In this document: positions 1-5,509 of the stretch, piece by piece | How the letters are laid out: each line of letters opens with the position of its first letter | Position numbering within the stretch: position 1 is the first letter of the stretch | From: Treponema sp. | Lineage (GTDB): Bacteria > Spirochaetota > Spirochaetia > Treponematales > Breznakiellaceae | Length of the DNA stretch: 10,040 nt | Assembly: GCA_031258505.1 (NCBI GenBank) | Contig: JAIRMT010000099.1 | Location: 1-10,040 of the forward strand | Direction: 5' to 3' | The notes under the pieces: model-generated | Seen by the model: the letters and a program-made list of their open reading frames with translations, nothing else | Told to the model about the DNA's origin: nothing | Databases searched by the model: none | Translations under genes and position numbers: made by a program

Positions 1-204
1 GGCTTGGGAAAGCATGAACAGGGGAAACGCGAGAGAAACCGCCGCCACCATGTTTGGGTCTCCGGTCTGGCCGATAAAGAACATATCGGTCATGTTGTAA
101 ATTGCCTGGGCGAGCATGGCCGCAATCATCGGTAAAGCAAGACGGATAATAGCCGTCCCGACCGGCGCGGTTTCCATAAGTTCAATGCCTGTATACTTTT
201 TCAA
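1..204 (-). CDS. MATE-family multidrug efflux pump, N-terminal part
   Basis: Only the first 68 codons are present; the gene runs off the left edge. The translation starts LKKYTGIELMETAPVGTAII and contains RLALPMIAAMLAQAIYNMTD followed by MFFIGQTGD and a hydrophobic stretch. This is the usual MATE/NorM-DinF N-terminus: first transmembrane helix, then the YNMTDMFFIG motif. Family members are inner-membrane cation/drug antiporters driven by Na+ or H+. I chose the TTG at 202-204 because an AGGAG-type ribosome binding site (GGAG, complement of 211-214) sits six bases upstream. An ATG at codon 10 is less well placed. The gene follows marR on the same strand, 142 bases downstream, so co-transcription and control by the MarR protein are likely (inference). 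The family call is firm; the substrate is unknown. Confidence 0.85.
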   Translation of the reverse strand, partial: MKKYTGIELMETAPVGTAIIRLALPMIAAMLAQAIYNMTDMFFIGQTGDPNMVAAVSLAFPLFMLSQA

Positions 205-232
205 GATTGTCTCCTTTTGTTTGTTAAACGAG

Positions 233-262
233 GTTCTTTCAAAACTTCAGTTTTGAAAGAAC
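233..262. repeat. perfect 13-bp hairpin in the marR-MATE gap
   Basis: GTTCTTTCAAAAC and GTTTTGAAAGAAC form a perfect 13-bp stem around the loop TTCA. It lies 28 bases upstream of the MATE start in the minus-strand transcript. No U-run follows it on the minus strand, so it is not a standard intrinsic terminator. It resembles the second hairpin at 312-346: both arms carry an AGTTTTG/CAAAACT-like core. It could be an attenuator, an mRNA-stability element or a copy of a dispersed intergenic repeat. Confidence 0.6.
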
Positions 263-311
263 ACCACTGAAAAAAGCAGTCTTGTAGGCCGTAGGCCGAA
301 AAACTGCAAGG

Positions 312-346
312 GCTTTTTGCAAAACTAACCGAGTTTTGCAAAAAGC
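312..346. repeat. perfect 15-bp hairpin directly after the marR stop
   Basis: GCTTTTTGCAAAACT (312-326) pairs perfectly with 332-346 around a five-base loop. On the minus strand the stem begins at the base after the marR TGA. The bases just beyond it (CCCTTGCAGTTTTT) give only a delayed, interrupted T-run, so termination would be partial at best. Between the two hairpins there is a further short dyad, GGCC-TAC-GGCC. The position suggests tuning of MATE expression relative to the repressor (inference). Confidence 0.55.
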
Positions 347-790
347 TCAAACTTCATTGTTTTCCTCTACAATCTTCGCAAAACGGTTAAAAAGGCTCAT
401 AAGAAGACGGGTATCGTTTTCACCAAAACGCTGAATGACCCCGGCAAAATAGGCTTCTACTTCTTTATCTATGGCGGCAACTGTTTTACAGCCCTTTGGG
501 GTAAGGCTGAGGAGTCGCTTGCGCCGGTTGGTTTTATCCAGTTCACGGATAATATAGCCCTTCTCCTCCAATGCCCCCAAGGTCTGGGAAACGGCTGACT
601 TTGAAACGTGAAATTCTTCCTCAAAATCGCTGAACCTATCGATGTCGCCTTCACTGATTTTTTTTAACAGCACTGTTTCTATGAAACTGAGGTCCCGCTT
701 GCTGCCATCGTTCTTGTGTAGAATGGAAATCTTTATCCGTTTGAACCGTAAAAAGGTTTCCATCAGTTCTTTTTTAAGCTGTTCGTCCAT
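347..790 (-). CDS. MarR-family transcriptional regulator
   Basis: 147 residues, the usual MarR length. The winged helix-turn-helix lies at about 35-100: recognition-helix region HVSKSAVSQTLGALEEKGYI, then a basic wing (RELDKTNRRKRLLSLTPKG). The ends are helical, as expected for the dimerisation domain. MarR proteins bind a palindrome as dimers and usually repress their own operon until a small ligand releases them. The start is supported by GGAGG (complement of 799-803), eight bases before the ATG. It is upstream of, and on the same strand as, a MATE efflux gene, so the likely role is control of that pump and of itself. The ligand cannot be inferred. The divergent thioesterase gene could share the operator region. 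Confidence 0.9.
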   Translation of the reverse strand: MDEQLKKELMETFLRFKRIKISILHKNDGSKRDLSFIETVLLKKISEGDIDRFSDFEEEFHVSKSAVSQTLGALEEKGYIIRELDKTNRRKRLLSLTPKGCKTVAAIDKEVEAYFAGVIQRFGENDTRLLMSLFNRFAKIVEENNEV

Positions 791-803
791 GTGTTATTCC
801 TCC

Positions 804-876
804 ATAGGTGAAGAGAGTTCTCATCTACAAATGTTTAATTTATAAACTGTTTCAAGTATAACTATATGGTATTGAT
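804..876. promoter_or_regulatory. AT-rich divergent promoter region of marR and the thioesterase gene
   Basis: This short AT-rich stretch separates the marR leader from the plus-strand gene. On the plus strand TTTAAT (834-839) and TATAAC (857-862) have 17-base spacing and could serve as weak -35 and -10 boxes. The segment 841-866 contains two TATAA-C-T direct motifs (TATAAACT, TATAACTA), a plausible place for a MarR operator, but I see no clean long palindrome. Assignment is by position and composition only. Confidence 0.3.
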
Positions 877-918
877 ATGTCAAACAGGGGAATGAGGGCT
901 TTACAGCCGGAACAATAC

Positions 919-990
919 CAGACACTATGCCCACAGCCTCTATGCCAATGGCGTCAGACACCATGCCCAAAGTCCCTATTCACACCATGC
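919..990 (+). repeat. degenerate 36-bp tandem duplication ahead of the thioesterase
   Basis: CAGACACTATGCCCA at 919-933 recurs as CAGACACCATGCCCA at 955-969. Over the first 25 bases the two copies differ at four positions. A partial third copy (CACACCATGC) sits at 981-990. The period is 36 bases. The block lies between possible upstream starts (877, 892) and the start I prefer for the thioesterase at 1012. Confidence 0.5.
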
Positions 991-1011
991 TATTCGCGCT
1001 ACATTGTGCCT

Positions 1012-1848
1012 ATGATACCTATTTGGCAAGAAAACATCACCGCGCGTTTCGCTGACGTTGACCATTCCAACCGCCTAACACTAGCGGCGGCTTTTGACTA
1101 CTTTCAGGAAGCGTCGATTAAACACGCGGGCTCCTTGGGCGTTGGCATTGAGGCCATGAAGCAAACCGGCGTAGCGTGGATACTGTCGCGGATTACGGTG
1201 CGTATAGAGCGCCGTCCCCACTATGGAGACAAGCTCACCGTGCAAACATGGCCTCGCGGCGCGGAAAAACTCTTCGCCGTGAGAGACTGCGCCATCCTTG
1301 ACGAAAATGACGCAATTCTGGCGCAGGCGCGAAGCAACTGGCTCATCGTGGACTTGGAAAAACGCCGACCCTTACGCCCTCACTTGACAATGGAACGCCT
1401 ACCTGTGAATGAGGGCCTTGATATGGTCAGTGAGCGCATCATAAACCTTGAACCGCGTGAGGGAATGACAAAAACAGGCGAGCGCCGCGCCTTGTATTCG
1501 GATATTGACTACTATGGCCATGTTAATAACGCCCGTTATGCCCAGTGGATTCAGGACAGCGTTGAACCTGAGTTGCTCGAACAGGCTGAAACGCTCAGGC
1601 TTGACATCATGTACTTGCAAGAGATAAAACTCGGCGAAACCATTGAGCTATGGCGCTTGCCGCTGCAAACGCCTCTGACACTAATGCCAGAAACAGAAGC
1701 GCGGGAGGTACAGCGCTGCGAACAGGCGACTATGACCCCAGCCTTTGCGTTTGAGGGACGACGCAATCGTTCTGATGCCGCAAGCCTTAAACAAGAGACC
1801 GTGTTTCGCGCGGAACTATCCCTGCGTTCCACCGGGTGCGCGGATTGA
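1012..1848 (+). CDS. acyl-ACP thioesterase (FatA/FatB-like, double hotdog)
   Basis: Predicted to hydrolyse acyl-ACP and release free fatty acid, ending fatty-acid elongation in the cytoplasm. With the ATG at 1012 the protein has 278 residues and begins MIPIWQENITARFADVDHSN, which matches where bacterial members usually start. The frame is open back to an ATG at 877 (323 residues), but that extension is Cys/Pro-rich, family-unlike and covers a repeat. No candidate start has a clear ribosome binding site. The first hotdog is about 1-130. The second carries SDIDYYGHVNNARYAQWI (163-180), the catalytic-loop motif, and a Glu at 204 (YLQEIKLGE). At 168 Tyr replaces the Asn of the usual D-x-N-x-H motif (D166, Y168, H170). 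About 30 extra residues (216-245) separate ELW from AFEGR. It stands alone, divergent from marR. Family call firm; activity less sure because of the Tyr. Confidence 0.8.
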   Translation: MIPIWQENITARFADVDHSNRLTLAAAFDYFQEASIKHAGSLGVGIEAMKQTGVAWILSRITVRIERRPHYGDKLTVQTWPRGAEKLFAVRDCAILDENDAILAQARSNWLIVDLEKRRPLRPHLTMERLPVNEGLDMVSERIINLEPREGMTKTGERRALYSDIDYYGHVNNARYAQWIQDSVEPELLEQAETLRLDIMYLQEIKLGETIELWRLPLQTPLTLMPETEAREVQRCEQATMTPAFAFEGRRNRSDAASLKQETVFRAELSLRSTGCAD

Positions 1849-1894
1849 AATGCGTTAAAACATTCCGCCTGCGCCGTTTTCTTTGTTTTTGCGC

Positions 1895-2125
1895 TTAACC
1901 CCGCTGACCTATCTCACTGTAAAGTTTGACGACAGCCTCTTCGTCCCAGAGGTATTCAGGACTGCCCGTCTGCATAACATAAGGCAACGTGTGCGCTATT
2001 GCCCAGCGTCGTACCTGCCCAATGTCCAGACCGTACTGTGCGGCTATATCTTTCATGCTGAAAAATTCTTCGCCGTCTTCACGAGGGTCATTCAGTTTGT
2101 TTACCTCTGTCCAGACATTCGGCAT
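1895..2125 (-). CDS. small helix-turn-helix DNA-binding protein (MerR/excisionase-like fold)
   Basis: 76 residues. The segment FFSMKDIAAQYGLDIGQVRR (21-40) followed by W41 reads as a helix-turn-helix, and EYLWDEEAVVKLYSEIG (58-73) as a wing plus final helix. This matches the short HTH_17/MerR-type proteins used as excisionases or small regulators. An in-frame TGA 12 codons upstream of the ATG at 2125 limits the N-terminus. No good ribosome binding site is visible, and Met-24 is an alternative start. Convergent with the thioesterase gene (46-base gap) and 166 bases from the 21-bp tandem array. It is the only DNA-binding gene beside that array, so it is a candidate array-binding protein (inference, no direct evidence). 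Composition and domain order argue for a real gene over the overlapping plus-strand frame. Confidence 0.6.
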   Translation of the reverse strand: MPNVWTEVNKLNDPREDGEEFFSMKDIAAQYGLDIGQVRRWAIAHTLPYVMQTGSPEYLWDEEAVVKLYSEIGQRG

Positions 2126-2291
2126 ATTGGTTACGCAGCCAAAAAGAACAGCAGTATAAGTTCAGGAGGCAGGAAAACGCCAAGCCGCCTTGCGTTCTAT
2201 TGAGTACGATTTTCCAGTGTTTCTTCATACCAAAGAGTATAACCAGCTTTTTTACACGCATATTCGCATTTCATCTGAATCCTATTAAGCA
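2126..2291. other. intergenic stretch between the HTH gene and the repeat array
   Basis: No convincing gene. On the minus strand two very short frames (25 and 46 codons) are open but lack ribosome binding sites and family resemblance. This segment would hold the promoter of the HTH gene, but I see no consensus pair. Confidence 0.4.
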
Positions 2292-2649
2292 AAAGTAGCT
2301 ACCGATGAGGCAGAATTAGCTACTGTTAGAATTAGAAGCAACTACCGTTAATTCAGAAGTAGCTACCGTTGGAGTAAAAGTAGCTACCGATGGGACAGAA
2401 GTAGCTACCGATGGGACAGAAGTAGCTACCGATGGAGTAAAAGTAGCTACCGTTAGAGTAGAAGTAGCTACCGTTGGGATAGAAGTAGCTACCGATGAGT
2501 CAGAAGTAGCTACCGTTGGGACAGAAGTAGCTACTTTTGAGGTAGAAGTAGCTACTTTTGAGGCAGAAGTAACTACTTTTGAGGCAGAAGTAACTACTGA
2601 TTAGGCAGAAGTAACTACCGTTAAGTTAGAAGTAACTATAGTTAGTTTG
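2292..2649. repeat. 17-unit, 21-bp tandem repeat array with GTAGCTAC palindromes
   Basis: The consensus unit begins GAAGTAGCTACCGWTG and ends in five more variable bases, usually finishing with A. Unit starts are 2292, 2313, 2335, 2356, 2377, 2398, 2419, 2440, 2461, 2482, 2503, 2524, 2545, 2566, 2587, 2608 and 2629. All steps are 21 bases except one of 22 (second unit). Eleven units (the first and the fourth to thirteenth) hold the perfect 8-bp palindrome GTAGCTAC. The outer units are decayed (GTAACTAC, GCAACTAC), the pattern expected when an array grows by unequal exchange in its centre. The twelfth to fourteenth units form a subtype with TTTTGA in place of CGATGG or CGTTGG. Twenty-one bases is two helical turns, so the palindromes face the same side of the DNA. 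It could be a multi-site protein-binding array (iteron-, centromere- or operator-like) or a selfish minisatellite. It has no CRISPR-like alternation of repeat and unique spacer. Confidence 0.95.
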
Positions 2650-2923
2650 TTTTTACCTAAAAATGAGACTTTTTGGCATCTGAAAGAGTTGGGGTATTAA
2701 AGATGACTTTCTCGTCCTGTTGAACTTTTCTATCTGCTTAGTGTCAGTAATCCTCTGTATCACAATTTTTTGGAGGGCTGAAAGAATTTTTAAGAACCTA
2801 TTGACACTGTGCAGCGCCAGTAGGGAGGAAAGAGTGTATAGGCGAAAGTAGGTTTCTTCTATATACTGGATTTGTTTGTTGATTGCGAACAAACTTGATT
2901 TTGCAAAACCAAGTGGAGGTATT
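2650..2923 (+). other. leader region of the DHH phosphoesterase gene
   Basis: No gene is supported here; minus-strand frames that enter it are shadows of the DHH gene. TATACT at 2862-2867 could be a -10 box but lacks a matching -35. A TTGACA lies at about 2799-2804 with no -10 at the right distance. GTTTGTT (2874-2880) and AACAAAC (2888-2894) form a 7-bp hairpin. GGAGG at 2915-2919, four bases before the ATG at 2924, is the ribosome binding site and sets the start of the next gene. Confidence 0.4.
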
Positions 2924-3841
2924 ATGCGCTTATTAACCAGATCCGATTTTGACGGATTAGCCTGTGGCGCGTTACTGGAGTCTCTGGGGCTGATTGACGA
3001 GTGGAAGTTCATTCACCCCAAGGACATTCAGGACGGGCTTGTGAAAGTTACGAATAACGATGTACTTGCCAATGTTCCTTATGTCAAAGGGTGCAAGCTG
3101 TGGTTCGATCATCACTCCAGCGAAACCGAACGTCTGGGGAACAAGGTGTTCTTTGAAGGTGTATGCCGGAAAGCTCCAAGTTGCGCTCATGTGGTGTACC
3201 ATTATTATGGCGGTAAGAAGAAACTGGGGCATTTCGCCGAGATGGTTCACTATGTGGATAAGGTGGACTCCGCCAATTTGACGCAGGCCGAGATACTCAA
3301 CCCCAGCGGCTGGATACTTTTAGGCTTCATCATGGACCCTCGCACCGGCCTTGGCAGGTTCAAGAACTTTACCATCAGCAATTATGCGCTCATGGAAATG
3401 CTGGCAAAAGCCTGTATCACCAAAAGCATCGACGAAATCCTGGCTATGAGCGATGTGAAAGAGCGCATTGATATGTACTTTGAGCAGGACAAACTGTACC
3501 GCGAGATGATGCAAAAGCATGCCCGCGCTGAAGATAACGTGATTCTGGTTGATGTACGAAACGTTGATCCAATCTATGCGGGCAATCGCTTCCTGATTTA
3601 CACCCTTTTCCCTGAGCAGAACATCTCTGTCTGGGTGATGGACGGTAAGAGCAAGGCTAACTGTGTGATCTCCGTGGGGTATAGCATCATCACCAAAACC
3701 GCCACAGTTGATGTGGGCAGTCTGCTGCTCAAGTACGGCGGCGGCGGCCATCGCCAGGTGGGAAGCTGCCAAGTCGCTTACGAGGACGCAGATCGCGTGA
3801 TAGCAGAAATTGTGGCTCAGTGCAAAACGCAATCAGAGTAG
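2924..3841 (+). CDS. DHH/DHHA1 family phosphoesterase (exopolyphosphatase-like)
   Basis: 305 residues from the ATG with the GGAGG site. An ATG 48 bases upstream in the same frame has no such site. The N-terminal DHH domain shows TRSDFDGLACG (5-15, metal-binding D8 and D10), WFDHHSSE (60-67, the DHH motif) and HYVDKVDSA (D112 and D115). The C-terminal DHHA1 domain ends with GGGGHRQVGS (272-281), the substrate-binding glycine motif. Relatives are Mn2+-dependent phosphoesterases such as RecJ, NrnA oligoribonucleases, c-di-AMP phosphodiesterases and PPX1-like pyrophosphatases/exopolyphosphatases. There is no GGDEF, PAS or CBS domain, so it is a soluble stand-alone enzyme. The substrate (polyphosphate, short oligonucleotide or cyclic dinucleotide) cannot be set from sequence alone. 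It is not obviously in an operon: the next gene starts 178 bases away. Confidence 0.88.
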   Translation: MRLLTRSDFDGLACGALLESLGLIDEWKFIHPKDIQDGLVKVTNNDVLANVPYVKGCKLWFDHHSSETERLGNKVFFEGVCRKAPSCAHVVYHYYGGKKKLGHFAEMVHYVDKVDSANLTQAEILNPSGWILLGFIMDPRTGLGRFKNFTISNYALMEMLAKACITKSIDEILAMSDVKERIDMYFEQDKLYREMMQKHARAEDNVILVDVRNVDPIYAGNRFLIYTLFPEQNISVWVMDGKSKANCVISVGYSIITKTATVDVGSLLLKYGGGGHRQVGSCQVAYEDADRVIAEIVAQCKTQSE

Positions 3842-3854
3842 TATTTTTTGAACC

Positions 3855-3886
3855 AATACTGTCTGTTTTTGTAGACAGGCAGTGTT
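3855..3886. other. 12-bp hairpin downstream of the DHH gene
   Basis: AATACTGTCTGT (3855-3866) pairs with ACAGGCAGTGTT (3875-3886), with two G-U pairs and an eight-base loop. It begins 14 bases after the DHH stop. The following bases (ACAAAAAAG) are A-rich, not T-rich, on the plus strand, so it may stabilise the 3' end or act with protein help; it is not a textbook terminator. Confidence 0.5.
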
Positions 3887-3909
3887 ACAAAAAAGTTTAA
3901 CATAAGCCT

Positions 3910-3931
3910 TATACGCTAGATATAGCGTATA
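3910..3931. promoter_or_regulatory. perfect 9+4+9 palindrome, candidate operator
   Basis: TATACGCTA (3910-3918), spacer GATA, TAGCGTATA (3923-3931) is a perfect inverted repeat with 9-bp arms. The arm-centre distance (13 bases) is close to one helical turn, typical of an operator for a dimeric regulator. It overlaps a possible promoter: TTTAAC at 3896-3901 and GATATA at 3919-3924 with 17-base spacing. It lies about 90 bases before the start of the membrane-protein gene, so repression of that gene and perhaps of the ABC operon is plausible (inference). No regulator for it is identified. Confidence 0.5.
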
Positions 3932-4019
3932 TCAAAAGAAAAAGGTGCTATATTGACCCTATCAGCGGGGATGAAGTGAACTGGCACAGGCTATGCTATA
4001 TTACGGTATGGAGATAGAA

Positions 4020-4664
4020 ATGGAAAAAGCGCGACAGGAAGTATTAGTGGTTCAACTGCCTAAAGTACACATGGGAGTAATCAAGCTCCGTGAAGTAAAG
4101 ACTGAAATCATCAGGAAAGCGATACATTTTCTTATTGGGTTAAGCCCCACACTTGCGGCGCTTAACCATCCGCTTACTATGGTTCTTCTTATGGCAGGTA
4201 CGCTGTTTTACGCATGGGTAGAATACCTGCGTCTTTCAGGCGTAAATGTTCCCCTGATTTCTTCCATTACCAATATGGCGTCGCGCACCCGCGATAAGGG
4301 CCGGTTTGTGCTGGGACCGGTTACGCTGGGTCTTGGCGCATTGCTTTCCCTCCTGCTCTACCCATCGCCTGCTGCTACCATTGCCATTTACGCGCTGGCT
4401 TTTGGCGATGGCGTCGCTAGTCTCGTTGGCAAGCTCTTTGGCCACTATCGTCCTACATTTCTGCGCGGCAAAAGCATCGAAGGTTCCATTGCCTGCTTTA
4501 TGGCGGTGTTCTTTGCCGCCTACCAGGTTTGCTGGGATTACAAAATCTCCCTGAGCGCTGCCATAAGCGCCACGTTTGCGGAGGCGCTGCCAATCAGGGA
4601 CTACGACAATCTGATTATTCCTCTCATTGTGGGTTTCACGGTTAAGTTAGTAGCCGGCGTTTAG
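4020..4664 (+). CDS. SEC59/CdsA-like membrane lipid kinase or cytidylyltransferase
   Basis: 214 residues from the ATG at 4020, chosen because GGAGA sits six bases upstream; ATGs at 3993 and 4008 lack a site. The protein is largely hydrophobic with about five to six membrane helices. It carries the family signatures RKAIHFLIGLSP near the N-terminus, an ASRTRDKGRFVLGPVT loop, and AFGDGVASLVGKLFG (127-141) followed by RGKSIEGSIACF. This pattern is that of dolichol kinase/phytol kinase and CTP-transferase proteins (CTP_transf_1), which use CTP to phosphorylate or activate a lipid in the membrane. FAEALPIRDYDNLIIPL (186-202) is the conserved C-terminal motif. Substrate uncertain: it could act on a polyprenol, a diacylglycerol or phosphatidate. 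The ABC operon starts 27 bases downstream on the same strand, behind a terminator-like hairpin. Confidence 0.75.
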   Translation: MEKARQEVLVVQLPKVHMGVIKLREVKTEIIRKAIHFLIGLSPTLAALNHPLTMVLLMAGTLFYAWVEYLRLSGVNVPLISSITNMASRTRDKGRFVLGPVTLGLGALLSLLLYPSPAATIAIYALAFGDGVASLVGKLFGHYRPTFLRGKSIEGSIACFMAVFFAAYQVCWDYKISLSAAISATFAEALPIRDYDNLIIPLIVGFTVKLVAGV

Positions 4665-4666
4665 TT

Positions 4667-4690
4667 AGGCTGTCTTGTCGGCCTTTTTAT
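4667..4690 (+). terminator. weak intrinsic-terminator-like hairpin before the ABC operon
   Basis: AGGCTG (4667-4672), loop TCTTGT, CGGCCT (4679-4684) forms a 6-bp stem with one G-U pair, followed at once by a T-run (TTTTAT). It lies between the lipid-kinase stop (4664) and the ABC ATPase start (4691). It may end part of the transcripts or allow read-through into the operon. Confidence 0.45.
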
Positions 4691-5509
4691 GTGGTACGCG
4701 TTCCAGTGATAGAGTTAAGGGATATACACAAAACGTTTCGCGTGGCTAGGCGTGAAAAAGGCGTGGCGGCTGCGGCAAAGGCGCTTTTTCACCGGCAGTA
4801 CGAGGAAAAACACGCGCTTGCCGGTATTTCCTTCACGGTTGAAGCTGGCGAAATTTTGGGCTTCATCGGGCCAAATGGCGCAGGCAAGTCCACAGCTATC
4901 AAGATTATGAGCGGAATTCTGGTTCCCGACTCTGGCCAGTGTACGGTTCTGGGTGTTACCCCGTGGAAGGACCGCGTCTCCTATGTATCGCATATCGGTG
5001 TGGTATTCGGCCAGCGAATCCAGCTTTGGTGGGACGTGCCGATTCATGACTCGTTTGAGCTATTGAAGGACATTTACCGGATTCCCCAGTCGCAGTTTGA
5101 TGAAACGCTGGCGGAACTAACCGATGTGCTGGAACTGGCCGAGCTTCTGACCGTGCCGTTACGCCAGCTCAGTCTGGGTCAGCGAATGCGTTGTGAGATT
5201 GCCGCCTCGCTTCTGCACAAGCCAGCGGTGCTGTTTTTGGACGAGCCAACCATTGGGCTTGACGCAATCTCAAAGCTGGCGACCCGCGCCTTCATTGCGC
5301 GGCTTAACCAAACGCGCAAAATCACGGTTATCCTCACCTCACACGACATGGACGACATTGAGGCGCTCACCGACCGCATCCTGCTCATTGACGCGGGGAA
5401 GATACGCTACGACGGTTCTCTGGCAATGATTCGGGAACGCTACGACCAGAGCGGCGGACGCAGTATTGAGGAGATTATTGCCGCGCTTTATCAGGACCGG
5501 AACCTATGA
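4691..5509 (+). CDS. ABC-2 type transporter ATP-binding protein (COG4586-like)
   Basis: 272 residues. All nucleotide-binding motifs are intact: Walker A GPNGAGKST (60-68), Q-loop Q108 in VVFGQRIQLWWD, signature LSLGQ (160-164), Walker B VLFLDEP with catalytic E185, D-loop GLD and switch H218 (TSHD). The long N-terminal part ahead of EKHALAGISF and the LWWDVPIHDSFELLKDIY stretch are typical of the COG4586 ATPases, which pair with two small permeases. It would power the permeases encoded directly downstream; substrates of this group are poorly defined. The start is a GTG at 4691 or 4706; neither has a good ribosome binding site, and the domain needs nothing earlier. It overlaps the next gene by four bases (ATGA), a sign of translational coupling. 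Confidence 0.88.
   Translation: MVRVPVIELRDIHKTFRVARREKGVAAAAKALFHRQYEEKHALAGISFTVEAGEILGFIGPNGAGKSTAIKIMSGILVPDSGQCTVLGVTPWKDRVSYVSHIGVVFGQRIQLWWDVPIHDSFELLKDIYRIPQSQFDETLAELTDVLELAELLTVPLRQLSLGQRMRCEIAASLLHKPAVLFLDEPTIGLDAISKLATRAFIARLNQTRKITVILTSHDMDDIEALTDRILLIDAGKIRYDGSLAMIRERYDQSGGRSIEEIIAALYQDRNL

Noticed and set aside
1883..2203. 106-codon plus-strand open frame opposite the HTH gene
   Set aside because: No domain, no ribosome site, and it mirrors the minus-strand HTH coding sequence.
2088..2228. 46-codon minus-strand frame (MKKHWKIVLNRTQ start, Cys-rich hydrophobic middle) overlapping the start of the HTH gene
   Set aside because: No ribosome binding site, no recognised family, and it overlaps the better-supported HTH frame by 38 bases; it could still be a small membrane peptide.
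2292..2649. CRISPR array
   Set aside because: Units are contiguous 21-bp repeats with no unique spacers and no cas genes nearby.
2799..2867. TTGACA at about 2799 and TATACT at 2862 as one promoter
   Set aside because: The spacing is far beyond the 16-18 bases needed, so they cannot form a single sigma-70 promoter.
2653..3012. 119-codon minus-strand open frame covering the DHH leader
   Set aside because: It runs into the well-supported DHH coding region on the opposite strand and shows no family features.
3320..3832. 170-codon minus-strand open frame inside the DHH gene
   Set aside because: Antisense shadow of a gene with clear DHH and DHHA1 motifs.
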